DNA of 64,000 nt from Plazaster borealis (Eukaryota; Echinodermata; Asteroidea; Forcipulatida; Labidiasteridae), in the NCBI GenBank assembly GCA_021014325.1, contig CM037460.1, forward strand, positions 20,428,044 through 20,492,043. The letters run 5' to 3'. The notes under the pieces were generated by a model. That model saw only the letters and a program-made list of their open reading frames with translations, had not been told where the DNA came from and ran no database searches. This document shows positions 12,101 to 21,543 of the stretch, in pieces. Position 1 is the first letter of the stretch. Each line of letters begins with the position of its first letter. The position numbers and the translations under genes are program-made.

Positions 12101-15100
12101 CGAATCGGGTGTAACTACACTGTAGATTCCACACAAAACTGCAATTTCTTCCCTTTTTTTGTTTGTGGACAATTCTAGTGGTTGAAATGAACCAGGCTTC
12201 TAAAAATCTTTTTTTTTTGGTTTTGCCCACAGTAAGACTTGACTAATGCAGATATTAGCAAAATGAAGCTAAAGTCAAACCTCATACATATCTGATTTTT
12301 TTCTAACCTTGCTGTCAGCTTGCTTGCGATTCTGCGTGGAGAGAAAAACATGGTGGGTTTTAAGAAGAAAAAATATTGACACTCAAACAAACAAGTGCAC
12401 CCGGCAAAGCTCTTCATTCAAAACCCTTGCCTTGATATTTAAACAAATAATAATCATCACAATCTGTCAAAATCCAAACCTGGGCTCAAATTTCAACCAT
12501 ATAGGTCCATGGCAGATCAGAACTTTCACCGTAACAAAATTATTTGTGCATTTTTAAAGCCTAACTTTTTTGCTCGTCATGCATTTTTGTCCATTTGGGA
12601 ACTTCAGGAGACACTTTGGTCATGAAAACCCAACCAATAAATGATTTAGGCCTAAATCTTAAAAAGTAAAGTTTAAATCCATGCTGGTGGTGAGGGGGGG
12701 GGGGGCAGGGAAGTTAACCTTTCATGAAAGGTTTGCTTCTCTGCCCTTTGAGGTTACTGGCCCATGTTAAAATCACTGGACGCGGTTCAGTGGGTACATA
12801 GGGCCCTGCAAATCCTTGGGCTCATAAAAAAATAGAAACAGGCTGCAAAGTGAAGAATTTTCAGTTGGGCAAATGCCAACCACAACCAGCAAAACTGTGA
12901 TGAATTGTGATGGATATGGGTGGTTGCAGGTTATTCATCGATGTTGCATTAAGAAGAGATAGGTTTGGGGAGAGGGGGGATGTGTGTAAAGCTTTGAATG
13001 CCAGTAGGAAACAATGCCCTTTATGAAAAACTTACTAAGGGTGAAATCACATGGTCCTGGAAAGAATGACTTCACCAAAGGACAAGCACACTAGGTGTAC
13101 ATTGTATGAGTACAGCGGGAGTACAGCCACTTATGAAACAACCCTGAGTTGTTGCACAACCAGTTCTATGAGGTGACTACACAAATCATGCACAAAAACA
13201 GCTTTGAAAATGAAATAGGTATATCGACGTGTACAGGTAATGCAGTAACAAAAACATGCTCAGTTTCTCGAGCAGCTTTGACAAACTTGTCCGCTCCTTT
13301 TCAGATGGTACACGATAAAAAATAATCTACATGGATTTTGTAAAGAGATCACAATCACAAGGATTGATACCCTGTTAAAATAAAACAGCAAAACACAAAT
13401 TTATTTTTTAAGCTGTGGTGAACAAACTATCAAAACAGTGAGCATGTGTCACTTGTTTCAATCAGTAGAGTTTACCATTGACAAACTAAAAAAAATACAC
13501 CAGTTCATCATGAACCTTTGGACAAAATATCAACAACAGGACTGTATAGAGTCATGGTGAGGCAGGGACTAGTAGTGATGTCTAAAATTGATTTGTTGCC
13601 CTATGTTGCTGTGGTTTGGGCACTGGCCTGGTGACCAGTCTCTCTTTTTCTTCCATTCTGTGCATTTCAAAATGTGTTATGCGCTTTCGAGCATTTCTAT
13701 GTAAGGGACGCAATAATTTGTTTTAATTACTATTATGTTTTATTATTATTGCAGTCCTTTGAAAATGGGGCTAAGTTTGGATGGTACATGTATGTACAAG
13801 TAGACATAAGTTTATCCACTGATGTCCGAAATTGATTTGCTGACCTACATGTAGATGTTGACAGTACTTTGAAAATGGGGCTAAGTTTGGATGGATATGT
13901 ATGTATGTAGACAGGTGGATGGTCAAGGTTGTTACAGAGCACATGGGCTTCATACCAACATGTTCTTGCCAGAGTTTGCCCTCAACTTTTCCAGCCAGCA
14001 GGACCAGTTAGCTTATCATTTCAGTAGTCTCTCGGCTTGTTCTCTTACAAGTCTGTTTTTTCCATAATAGAGATAGGGATGCTTTTTAACACTGACCTAG
14101 CCAGCAGGACCACTTAGGCCCAAAAAACCCAAAACATGTTTAGCGTCCTGCCTTTTTGAAAAAAGGAAGGAGGAGGGCCTTTTTTTTCTTCTTTTTTTCA
14201 AAATAATAAAATGGGCGCCGACAAATATTTCGAGACAACCGGCCGGGCTATTTTTCAAGATGGTTGCCAGCTTTTTTCGGTGTGCTTTTTTTGCTGTGCT
14301 TAAGTCGAAAATACGATCTTATTTATTAAAACAATTTTTAAAAATCCTCAGGGATAATAAAAATGTATCATTTTTTTCTTTCAAAAAAGGAGGCAGCCTC
14401 TAAAAAGGAAGCGGGCGGAGACGCTAAGCATGTTTTTTTTGTTATTTGGCCTTAATTGGTCCAGGGGCGTTTTACACTATGTACAAGGAACTACTGACCA
14501 TACTAGCATTTAATAGGCCAGCAGCCCACTGTTAAAAGGAAGGACACTATACAGCTTGCCACAGTGTACATTGTACTCCAGTGCTTTTCCAAAGCTTAAA
14601 TACAGCATTGTCCAAAAAATTAGTGGCTGCTGCTTGATTGTCACCTGAACATGCGTTAGCAACAGCGTTAGCAACACCCTTAGCAACACCCCTAGCAACA
14701 GCCACAGCCACCAATTCAGATACTGCCTACATGTACATGTACATTTGTATGGCTACAATTGATTAACTTTGCGTTTTGAAACTGTACAGTTTACACTTTA
14801 TTTTGATGCAATTGTGCTTTAAAAAGGTATGTATTTCATTCAGGTTATTATAATTGATGGTTGTTCATAATTTAATAAATTTTTCAGCTCCATACAATTT
14901 CCAAAATGTCTTTCTTATAAATCAGCTGTTTGCGAATGTTCAATGTACATTAGAACTTCAGCCCACAGACTTTACTTGGTCATTATTATATAAAAAAAAA
15001 TTTAAATGCAATTTTAACAGGTTTATAATCATTATGATCAAGAAAAAAAACCTAAAATTAACCTAGCCAGAAGTTAATTTGCGATAACAGCGTTCTCCCT

Positions 15101-18100
15101 TAACAGTAGTAGTCTGCAGGCCAAAAGCCAATTAAAAACCCTTAAGGACCAGTCAGAATTGTCTCTAAGTGGTCCGGCTGGATATTTACAGTGTTGAAAA
15201 GCATCCATATTTAATATGAATTTAATGGACAAATGCAAAAGCTAACAGGGCCCAATTTCATAAAGCTGTTAAGCAGAAAATTCTGCTTAGCAAATGAGTG
15301 GGGTACCAGTTCCAGCAATGGTAACTGTATGGTATTCTGGCTGGTAACCTGATTTTGCTCAACAAGAGATTTTTGTGCTGAGCCTGTTTTTTGGGTTACC
15401 GGCTGTGCCCAATTTCATGGCTCTGCTTACCGTAAGCAAAGAATCGGCGCTTACGGAAGCCGGGAATTCCGCGATTACGGCAAGCGTATTTCATGGGTTA
15501 GCGGGCAATTTTTGCTTGTGCGCGTGCGTACTCCACGTTACTAGGCATTCTTCGCTTACACAGCTAGCGCAGAAATTCGGCGCTTGCACAGTAAGCGGGG
15601 AATGGTGATCGCAAGCGCAGAATTCGGCGGTAAGCAGAGCCATGAAATTGGGCCCTGGTCTTGACTGCTGGCTAGTCACTGAAAAAGTTAAGGGCAAACC
15701 CTGAATAATAATAATAATTACAATTATCGGCACAGAGTGTGTTGCTTTTGAAGCGAACAGGCTGAACAAGAATTGATGTACAAGTATGACCTAGCCCTGG
15801 TACATGTAGGACGTCAGTCAGTGCCACTGCACTGACGTCCTGGGTATAAAGATCCTTTACAATGCGAACAAAATTTTGAGTAACATTTTAAAATATTTTT
15901 ACCTAATTTGAGAAGCTGAAACTCCATTCACTTATTCTTGGTGCCTTTAATTACACTTTTGCTGAGTTCAAAACCTATCAAATACATCCATGAATGACAT
16001 TATTTCCGAAAATAAGTCCAAGTTGTGCACTGGCGCTGCGACTCCGTCGTGTTGCCGCCCCGAAGAAAAAGCGTTCAGTGTTACGGGTTAGACAGCGCCC
16101 TCTTTTGTGGACTTGGTTCCATGTCAGTTGAGGTTGTCGCAACGAATGCGTCAATTTCCATTTTATTTTCACAATAATGTCATCCAAGGATAAAATTGGC
16201 AATTCTAAATAGAGCAGGCGTAAGGTTCAGGACACAAGGAACATGTGAGTCACGTTTCAGCTTCCTCAAAAAGGTAAAAATATGATAAAAAATGGTTATA
16301 AATTTTGTTGCAATGCCTGAGGACCTTTATACCCTGGACCCCGTCGCGTTGTATGCAACGGAGGAGTCCAACCTGGGCTAAAGTATGACCCACACAAAAG
16401 CTCCTTTCACACTACACAAATTTGGTTGACCTTTTCACATTTGCATTGCTAACCATACAATGTACTCACAGTGTTCTCCCTTATAACAGTGGTCTGCTGG
16501 CCAAATGCCAGATAATAAAACACCTGAGTCTGAGGACCAGTCAAAATACACTCCAAGTGGTTCGGCCGGATAGTTCAGTGATGAAAAGCATCCCTACATG
16601 TACTTAATATGAATTATGAACAAGCGCAAAAGCTGACGGAGAAGTGAAATGAAAAGCTAAATGGACCTGTTGGCTAGTCACTGAAAAAATGTTAAGGGCA
16701 ACTCAGTCAGTGTTTCCCCCCCCCACCCCCCCCCCCCCCGAAGTCCTGCGGAAATCCACAGGCTACACGTGTGGGATTCGAACCCATGTCTGACTCGCAG
16801 GGTATCTTTACCACTGAACACCAAGTGTGCCCGGCCGGGGACAAGAGGCCAATTTGAATCATGCAAATTCAGTCACTAGCAGCCATTACCGCAAACAATT
16901 CAATCGATTCATGATTTGCATCAGGAATAAATAATATTTTGGTTCTACCCTGACAGTGACAGTGACAGTTTGCCAAGTTTGCAAGGTGCCAAACTTGATT
17001 ATAATAACTATCGCAACCAGTGCTTAGGTCCCGAGTAACAATCTTTAACAAGGTAGCAGATTTGGCTAGGTGACGAAGTCACTGACATTTATGTTTAAAC
17101 TTTACTTGCCTAAATAGATTTTTTTTAAAGATACAATTGAGTAAACAAGCAAGAGGATGTTGGGATGTTGGGTAAGCCATTCTCCCATCCATGCCATTTC
17201 CAGACCATGCTTGAATGTTTCATAATATTAATCTGTAGGATTGCAGAATACCCCGCAACTTGTTCCCCTCAGAATGGCAGGCCCATTAATTTTGCGGGTA
17301 AAACAATCGAGCAGTGACACTCAACACAATACCAATTAATAGCCCTAACTACTTCTAGGACTAAGGCTCCTGTGAGCCTTAAGAGTCACACATTTTGGGC
17401 CTCCGTAACGCTTTACGTTTTCAAATTGGTCAATGATAGTGGTCTTCTGGTCTTCTTGCCCCATTTCACCACGGCGCACATGCACCGCTGTTCACCACGC
17501 ATAGCGCACAAATGAAGACAACGCGCTGTGCTCCGGAATCCTCATTGTAACAGCGTTGAGTGTGCTTTTGACAGCAGAACAGCCACGAGTATCGAGTAAG
17601 AAATTTCATTTTTTGAGGAGGTTTTTGCATGTCATTTGGCAAGAGTGATGCACTAGCATTGTGAATGTATACGTACAGTGTGTTGAGAAAGTTTTAGGTG
17701 AGTAGTACAAAGGAAACTGAAACTATGACCATTTTGAAAACCTATATATAGCGTTACGGATGTGTGACTCCTGAGTCCTATAAGGCTCACGGGAGCCTTA
17801 ATAGTTCTAGAAGTAAGCCCTAACCATCTGGCTTCCAGAGTTGCGGGATATTCTGCAATTGAGGGGTCAGGATTTACCCACCTCATTGGCATTTTGTAGA
17901 CAATCCAGTACCACGAAATTGTTGCCTCGTATATTCTTGCTACAAATTGACCTCACCTCCCCCTGACATGCAGGATGATCTGCAATCCTCACAGGTCTAC
18001 CTGGGCTTCCCCTTGGCGGCTGCTTTCTGGGTAAGGGTTGCTGAAACTGGCCTTGCTGCCCTTTGCCTTGTTGCTGAATTCCAACAGGTACGTTTGCAGG

Positions 18101-18538
18101 CACGTTGTTATTAAACCGTCTACTGTCTTGAACTTGCGGGCCCTGATTCATTTGTTGGGGATTCCTAAAATCTTGTAGTGGCTGCTGTTGTTTTATAGGG
18201 CGCTGATCAAAATTGGCTTGCCCGGCTGCGGCTTGCTTTTTAAGTTGCTGCAACGCCGACTCTCTTGCTGCCACTTTTCTTGCTAGTGCCCCTTGCTGCT
18301 GAAGGCCGGCGGCGTCGCCGCGGCCGCCACCCACCCCCAACGCGGCATCACCACCAGCTCCGGGAGGCGGCTGCTGTCCAGCTCCTAAAGATTGCTTGAA
18401 AAACCTTGGTGGTACATCCTCCTTTATAGGATCTCCCCGTCTCAGATCATTTTGTTGATTTATGGATTGGGAGGTAACTAAAGAGATACATAAGGCAACA
18501 CACGCAGCTAACACTAGGACACGTAGATTGGCCGCCAT
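1..18538 (-). CDS. GLG1: GLG1, Golgi apparatus protein 1 (5' part, four exons)
   Basis: The coding sequence is the complement of 1-105, 1358-1444, 2633-2665 and 17882-18538, with every junction in phase 0. It gives 294 residues: a signal peptide, a Gln/Gly/Pro-rich linker and the start of the cysteine-rich GLG1 repeats. The matching features are a Cys-x(7)-Cys module ending in LDCLQ, then FLWDYKMNLT, then GCAALERGKG; from memory of vertebrate GLG1 these align with LECLQ, LLWNYKLNLT and ECAADPVGKG. The family is a type I membrane glycoprotein of the Golgi that binds FGFs, E-selectin and latent TGF-beta, with about 16 such repeats in roughly 1,180 residues. Most repeats, the membrane segment and the tail lie left of the window. 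Introns are 15.2, 1.2 and 1.25 kb and full of repeats. The family call is firm; exact splice sites are inferred from sequence. Confidence 0.9.
106..1357. other. GLG1 intron 3, mostly minisatellite
   Basis: This is the intron between GLG1 exons 4 and 3. Positions 106-450 hold plain AT-rich DNA in which I see no gene. Positions 451-1256 are the minisatellite listed separately. Confidence 0.8.
451..1256. repeat. 12-bp minisatellite in GLG1 intron 3
   Basis: About 65 tandem copies of a 12-bp unit alternate between GGCAAGGAACCA and GGCTAGGAACCA. A higher-order duplication with a 191-bp period is nearly perfect: 601-790 repeats at 792-981. Because 12 is a multiple of three, open frames of LVPC/QARN type run through it on both strands. 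They are artefacts, not genes. Confidence 0.95.
1358..1444 (-). CDS. GLG1: GLG1 exon 3
   Basis: There are 29 codons in phase 0 on both sides, beginning FLWDYKMNLTMDVRF and ending VCKTEITK. The acceptor is CCTTCTCTGCAG and the donor GTAATA. The peptide matches the second half of the first GLG1 repeat (vertebrate LLWNYKLNLTTDPKFES), and NLT is a likely N-glycosylation site. Intron 2 downstream of the microexon is 1,188 bp. Confidence 0.9.
2178..2317. repeat. Short imperfect inverted repeat
   Basis: The arms read CTTTTCCAAACCTCGG on the left and CCAAGGTTTGGAAAAGG on the right, with a GC-rich palindromic centre (GGCTCTGGCTC against GAGCCAGAGCC-like sequence). It is probably a small MITE abutting the next element. 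Confidence 0.6.
2323..2516 (+). mobile_element. MITE with GGACACCCTGTTTTAAA repeats, copy 1
   Basis: It begins ATAGTGTTAGCCAGAGG and ends TCCTGGCTAAAACCTT, so its ends form a short inverted repeat (TTAGCCAG / CTGGCTAA). The motif GACACCCTGTTTTAAATTT is repeated in tandem inside. A close direct copy lies at 4365-4563. Confidence 0.7.
2633..2665 (-). CDS. GLG1: GLG1 exon 2 (33-nt microexon)
   Basis: A strong acceptor (TTTCTCTCTCCTAG) and a consensus donor (GTAAGT) enclose exactly 11 codons, DNIEFGDTCNR. This fills the gap between LDCLQNANE in exon 1 and FLWDYK in exon 3 and supplies the single cysteine that vertebrate GLG1 has at this point (about 11 residues ending SSDCNH). Phase is 0 on both sides. 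The exon is easily missed by gene finders because it is short and 15 kb from exon 1. Confidence 0.88.
3590..3735. repeat. Degenerate G-rich minisatellite
   Basis: Four to five degenerate units of about 30 bp are built on GGGTAAAAGGAGGGGCACTT. No coding potential is seen. Confidence 0.6.
3748..3914. mobile_element. GGGCCCAATTTCATAG-type palindromic MITE
   Basis: It has the core GGATACCAGTCACA and GCTGGTAACC and ends CAGCTCTATGAAATTGGGCC. The left end is degenerate (CATAGCTCTGCTTAC). It belongs to a family of roughly 190-bp near-palindromes seen at least eight more times in the window. Confidence 0.7.
4365..4563 (+). mobile_element. MITE with GACACCCTGTTTTAAA repeats, copy 2
   Basis: This is a direct repeat of 2323-2516 with the same ends and the same internal GACACCC motifs. 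It differs by one fewer tandem unit and small indels. Confidence 0.7.
5249..5640. mobile_element. TTAA-flanked MITE, AAAGGGATTGTA family
   Basis: It starts TTAAAGGGATTGTATTTG followed by TTTGGTAATTGGAACCCA and ends with the imperfect inverse CATTACCAAACGAATCC-AGACCCTTTTA. The shared interior is GGTAGCGTTTTTGAGATATT then TTACCTAGTAAGTTTTTATT. The TTAA ends suggest a piggyBac-mobilised MITE. Confidence 0.7.
5842..6270. mobile_element. TTAA-flanked MITE, AAAGGGATTGTA family
   Basis: This element is of the same family as 5249-5640. Its left terminal roughly 70 bp is duplicated in tandem: TTTTAAAGGGATAGTATACC occurs at about 5840 and again at about 5912. The right end is AAACGTATACAAACCCTTTA. Confidence 0.7.
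6353..6862. mobile_element. AGGCCGAGTAAAAA-type MITE, copy 1
   Basis: The ends are inverted: AAGGCCGAGTAAAAAG at the left and TTTTTACTCGGCCT at the right, with subterminal CATGTTTAGTGTCCGGG against GACGCTAAACATG. The interior has G-rich GGAAGGAGGAGGGGC blocks and AAGATGGCC motifs. Related copies are at 8750-9204 and 14116-14453. Confidence 0.8.
6980..7277. mobile_element. Partial relative of the GACTGTGCAAGTCTCG element
   Basis: GGCAAATGGGGTTTCTA and CATCCTCGTCCCAAGTTTT are shared with 60260-60310. The segment ends in AAACTTGCACAATGCACAGT, close to the terminal repeat of the elements at 56716-57396 and 59939-60505. It is diverged and its left boundary is unclear. Confidence 0.45.
7811..7838. 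repeat. (AAAT)n microsatellite
   Basis: Seven tandem AAAT units. Confidence 0.95.
8750..9204. mobile_element. AGGCCGAGTAAAAA-type MITE, copy 2
   Basis: The left end is TTAGGCTGAGTAAAAAAAG and the right end TTTACTCGGCCTTAGG, with the same CATGTTTAGCGTCCGGG / GGGACGCTAAACGTG subterminal inverted repeats as 6353-6862. Confidence 0.8.
9232..9625. mobile_element. Near-perfect palindromic MITE, TTAAAGGGACACGTTGCC ends
   Basis: The whole 394 bp folds into one hairpin centred near 9428. The left end is TTAAAGGGACACGTTGCC and the right end GGCAACGTGTCCCTTTAA; the centre is AAATGTTGACTCCAC-type sequence with almost no loop. TTAA bounds both ends. Open frames on both strands give nearly the same peptide, as expected of a palindrome, and are not genes. 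Confidence 0.9.
9689..9965. mobile_element. CAGGGCTCGAAATTAA element, copy 1
   Basis: It starts GCAGGGCTCGAAATTAATAC and ends CTACAAGCCCTGC. The internal GGGCCAGTAAACTCA and GTCCAGTACAAATTCTGA are shared with 48765-49475. Confidence 0.6.
10201..10414. mobile_element. MITE with GTAGTGCTGGACG ends
   Basis: Perfect 13-bp terminal inverted repeats, GTAGTGCTGGACG and CGTCCAGCACTAC, enclose a 214-bp interior rich in ATATCG motifs (GATATCGTGTTGAAGA duplicated). It is flanked by ACATG/CAT-rich DNA, so a target duplication is hard to read. Confidence 0.8.
10508..10818. mobile_element. TTAA-flanked MITE with CTCTTTCAGTGCC ends
   Basis: Inverted ends CTCTTTCAGTGCC and GGCACTGAAAGAG are each preceded or followed by TTAA. 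The neighbouring duplicate at about 10886-10945 lacks the element and has a single TTAA, so both the insertion and the TTAA target are directly visible. Confidence 0.85.
11197..11474 (+). mobile_element. MITE with CAACCTCGTCCCCA ends, copy 1
   Basis: CAACCTCGTCCCCATGG and its inverse CCATGGGGACGAGGTTG bound 278 bp. The interior includes CCCTGATTGGACAACGAC and TTGCATACGTATCCAAA. An inverted copy sits at 54719-54958. Confidence 0.85.
11924..12107. mobile_element. Short MITE with CGATTCGCCT ends
   Basis: CGATTCGCCTTGCCACCATGG at the left (with one mismatch) is the inverse of CCATGGCTAGGCGAATCG at the right; CCGCTTCACTTATAAACC recurs as CCGCTTATAAACC. The centre contains ATCATGGTATCATGATAC palindromes. 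Confidence 0.65.
14116..14453. mobile_element. AGGCCGAGTAAAAA-type MITE, copy 3 (diverged)
   Basis: TTAGGCCCAAAAAACCC and AACATGTTTAGCGTCC at the left face GACGCTAAGCATG and ATTTGGCCTTAA at the right. It is shorter and more diverged than the copies at 6353 and 8750. Confidence 0.7.
15247..15395. mobile_element. GGGCCCAATTTCATAG-type MITE (partial)
   Basis: GGGCCCAATTTCATAAAGC begins the element; GGTACCAGTTCCAGCAATGG and GGCTGGTAACCTGATTTTGC follow. The right end is lost where it abuts the next element. Confidence 0.6.
15407..15657. mobile_element. GCCCAATTTCATGGCTCTGC palindromic MITE
   Basis: The left end GCCCAATTTCATGGCTCTGC faces the inverse GCAGAGCCATGAAATTGGGC at the right. The interior repeats GGCGCTTAC/GTAAGC words. 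It is related to, but distinct from, the common GGGCCCAATTTCATAG family; a second member of this type is at 44027-44262. Confidence 0.75.
16756..16840 (-). mobile_element. tRNA-like SINE fragment
   Basis: On the minus strand a B-box-like GGGTTCGAATCCCACACG follows a D-arm-like TTCAGTGGTAAAGATA. The ends do not form a proper acceptor stem, so this reads as a tRNA-derived SINE head rather than a working tRNA gene. Confidence 0.55.
17341..17820. mobile_element. MITE with AGCCCTAACTACTTCTAG ends
   Basis: Roughly 65-bp imperfect inverted arms are present: AGCCCTAACTACTTCTAGGA, AAGGCTCCTGTGAGCC and CCGTAACGC at the left face GCGTTACGG, GGCTCACGGGAGCC and CTAGAAGTAAGCCC at the right. It lies about 60 bp inside GLG1 intron 1 from exon 1. 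Confidence 0.75.
17882..18538 (-). CDS. GLG1: GLG1 exon 1 (start codon, signal peptide, first Cys motif)
   Basis: This exon holds 219 codons from the ATG at 18538. Residues 1-23 form a hydrophobic signal peptide (MAANLRVLVLAACVALCISL then VTS). Residues 25-180 are low complexity, rich in Gln, Gly, Ala and Pro, like the Gln-rich linker of vertebrate GLG1. The C-terminal part has ACQGEVRSICSKN and VVLDCLQNANE, the start of the first GLG1 repeat. The donor GTGGGT directly after the GAG codon keeps phase 0 for the next exon. A GTAAAT donor 4 bases further on would break the frame. The reading frame stops four codons past the donor, which supports splicing there. Confidence 0.9.
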
Positions 18539-18541
18539 CTT
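18531..18541 (-). promoter_or_regulatory. YY1-like element over the GLG1 start codon
   Basis: AAGATGGCGGC covers the ATG of GLG1 on the minus strand. It is identical to the consensus YY1 element found at the start of many TATA-less housekeeping genes. It also gives a fair translation context (A at -3, G at +4). No TATA box is obvious upstream. Function is inferred from the motif only. Confidence 0.5.
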
Positions 18542-19337
18542 GGATGGTGAATTTTCTCTCCAAAATTTTTAGTGGTTGCGTGGAAGTGATGACGTCTCGT
18601 TAGTCATTCAACTTGCCCTAGTCCCCTTACTTTAAACCAATTTGTTCATTGTGCATGTGCTGGTGGTAGAGGGGGATCACGTAGGGAAGATGCTAGGACC
18701 GTTTTTCGGCCGATTTGACCCGAAAATTCAGATTTAAAATCTTAAATAGATATATTTATAGGTACGAGAAAGTTATCAGCTTTCATTTAGCCCTAACAGG
18801 ACCGGGCTCTTCTAGACTTACGGGGACTGGGGTGGGGTTTAAAGCACCATGGATATTGCACATACCACATACATACTCCGTATTTTCCGAAATTGTTGAC
18901 CGATTTATGAAACTTGACTAAAATGTTCATTTCAGTAAATTAAAGGATGACAAAAAATTCCGTAGAAGGCATTATTTTCCCCAGAATGTCCGTATTTGTT
19001 GTCAAAATGCTATAAAACTTTGCAAACTTATTTATTTATATGACATGACGTAATGACGTTGTATTTTCGGGATTTCTTACTGTGTCACCGTTTGGGGCGC
19101 TATATTCGTGCGTTAATCCAATGGTTTGTGGTCTATAGTTTTTCCACTTAAAAATCGAAATTGCCGCCAGCTTTTGGTGCTCAGGCTGCAATGATGAGGC
19201 CTGTTAGGCGACTCTATAGAGTGTCTTGGCCCGAAAAGTTGGAATTTAGCATGTTTGAACCCCTAAACACAGGCTGGAAACACACAATCCAAGGTGGCCG
19301 CCTGAAATGGAGGCAGTTTTGAACTAACAGAATGCAT

Positions 19338-19728
19338 TTAAAGGCACTGGACACTTTTGGTAATTACTCAAAATGTATGAGCACAAAAACTTACTCGGTA
19401 ACGAGCAACGGAGAGCTGTTGATAGTATAAAAAACACTGTGAGAATTAGAAACGACTCCCTCTGAAGTAACGTAGTTTTTGAGAAAGAGGTAATTTCTTA
19501 CTAAAATATTTGAATCTGAAAAATACTTCAGGCCTGAAGCCTTTTTCAGGCATTTGAAAGCACACGAATTTGTGAAACAAGGGTGTTTTTTCTTTCATTA
19601 TTTTCTTGCAACTTCGATGACCAATGAGCCCAAATTTTCACAGGTTTGTTATTTTATACATTACGTCGGGATACACCAAGTGGAAATACTGGTCTTTGAC
19701 AACTACCAAACGTGTTCAGTGCCTTTAA
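19338..19728. mobile_element. TTAA-flanked MITE, AAGGCACTG family
   Basis: TTTAAAGGCACTGGACAC and TTTTGGTAATTACTCAAAA open the element; the inverse AACTACCAAACGTGTTCAGT followed by GCCTTTAAA closes it. The family interior reads ACTTACTCGGTAACGAGCAA then TTGCAACTTCGATGACCAAT. Confidence 0.85.
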
Positions 19729-20410
19729 AAACATTGGAATTATCACATTAAAGCTTACAAAATTTAACATTTCACTCTGGTAATTTTTAATCTCAAACCT
19801 TAGACCTTTAACACCATAACGTACCTTTAACACCATAACGTGACACTTCAATACCATTTTTGAAAAAAATCAAAAACAAGTGGATATGTTGTTGAAGTGA
19901 CCCGAGGTCAAACAAACAGTTGCCATGGTAACAGGTGACCCCTGATAACAACATTTTGCTTTACATAATGTCCCTGTATAAATAACGGGGAAATTCTAAA
20001 TGTTTGATGGTGATCGGATGCAGTGTTAGAAAAGGTTTCGGGCAAAATGGTGGTGGGGGGGGGGCATACCTCCAAGTCCCAGTCCTGATAAAGGATTACG
20101 AATTAACTGCTCGGAAAAAAATCTGGTAAAAACTAAAAACGAATAATTTTCTGGGATCCTGACATTAATTCATGTGCATCAGCATTGTATAAAGTGTGCG
20201 TTGTGCATGGCATGCGAACGTTTTTGTGTGTTTTTCAAAAAAACATAATCTGTCAAAATTCGTCCAGAGAAATAAATCTTTCAAAATAATTTGTTCTGCG
20301 ACAATTGGACCGTGCAATTAAAGTTATTTTAAAATATGAGACCATGTAAATAGGTAGACCTCCATGGTGAGATCTACATCAGTGCTGATAAGTTGATGTC
20401 ACGGAAGATA

Positions 20411-20722
20411 TTAAAGGGTCTGTAATCGTTTGGTAATTACTCATGCAATTAATGGCAATAAAAAACTTACTTGGTAAGAAGTACAGCAGCTTCGGATAGT
20501 ATAAAGCATTTTGAGAAACATTTCACTTTGAAGTAATGTTGCTATAGAAAAAAGATAATTATTCTGCCTGCGTACGTGGACATAACCGCTGCAGATTTTC
20601 GGCATTATCTGAAAAACGCTACCACCTTTTGAAATTAAATTTTCACAGGTTAGTTTTTTGGTATAATAATAGGATTGAAACCAATAGTTGGTTCCAATTA
20701 TCAAACGTTTACAGACCCTTTA
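20411..20722. mobile_element. TTAA-flanked MITE, AAAGGGATTGTA family
   Basis: TTAAAGGGTCTGTAATCG then TTTGGTAATTACTCATGC at the left faces TTATCAAACGTTTACAGACC and CTTTAA at the right. Interior words ACTTACTTGGTAAGAAGTA and GTTGGTTCCAATTATC match the other copies. Confidence 0.8.
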
Positions 20723-20837
20723 ATAATTGGACAGTATTTTACTATAAACATAAATCTAATCCATGAGAAAACCCTAACAAGAAAAATTGCACTTCCAAAA
20801 TTATTGTGAAATCATTTTCCCGCCATCCACTCCCCCT

Positions 20838-21344
20838 TATACGGAGCTCTGGAAGTGCCATCCGACATGTTGAGATCCTGAGATAATTTACTGCAGGATG
20901 ATGACATCATAAACGAAAGATGTCGACATCCTGATATGATTTATCTTGGGATGTCCACATCCTGAAGTAAGATGTTGTCTTCCCGCCGATATATTTTATC
21001 TTTAAAGGATGTTGACATCATGAAAGTAAGATGTCGACATTCTAAGATAAATTATCTCGGGATGACGACATCCTGAACGTGGGATGTCGACTTCCCAGGA
21101 TAATTTACCTTGTGATGACGAACCTGAAATGTCGAGCCCAAGATAAATTGACTTGGAAAGGCAGCATCACGATGTTGTCATCCCAAGATAATATCTGGGA
21201 AGACGACATTTTACTTTCAAGATGTCGTCATCCAATTATAAATCATATCAGGATGTCGTCATCTTACGTATATATGATGTCATCATCATGCCGTAAATTA
21301 TCTCAAGATCTCAACAAGTTGGATGACACTTCCAGAGCTCCGTA
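20838..21344. mobile_element. TACGGAGC-ended element with palindromic tandem array
   Basis: Terminal repeats TACGGAGCTCTGGAAGTG and CACTTCCAGAGCTCCGTA enclose about nine degenerate ~50-bp units. Each has the palindrome GATGTCGACATC or GATGACGACATC plus GATAATTTATCTC-like sequence. CCCCCT lies directly outside both ends (20832-20837 and 21345-21350), giving a 6-bp target duplication. It shares its termini and target-site length with the larger element at 38116-41794. Confidence 0.75.
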
Positions 21345-21543
21345 CCCCCTCTACCCAATTTGGGAATGATGCAATTAGTTACGTGACGGTGATGACGTTT
21401 GGATGGCTCCCTCTACCACGTGAGGGTACCAAACGTATATTATAGAGTTTATATCTGGGTGCACCACTCTAAAATAAACTTTCATTGATCTTAGTGTAAA
21501 ATCCTTTAAACATGCACCAAGGCCAGTAAATTACTGGGTTTTT

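Larger units (their letters stand above)
2666..17881. other. GLG1 intron 1 (15.2 kb)
   Basis: The intron between exon 1 and the microexon is filled with the inverted-repeat elements listed individually. Stretches without a named element (about 2700-3590, 7300-8750, 12110-14110, 14460-15240, 15660-16750 and 16840-17340) are AT-rich single-copy-like DNA with fragments of old repeats. I see no coding signal in them. Confidence 0.75.

Noticed and set aside
12930..12960. Candidate GLG1 microexon around a minus-strand ITCNH peptide
   Set aside because: No donor GT follows it; the 2633-2665 exon has consensus sites and the right phase.
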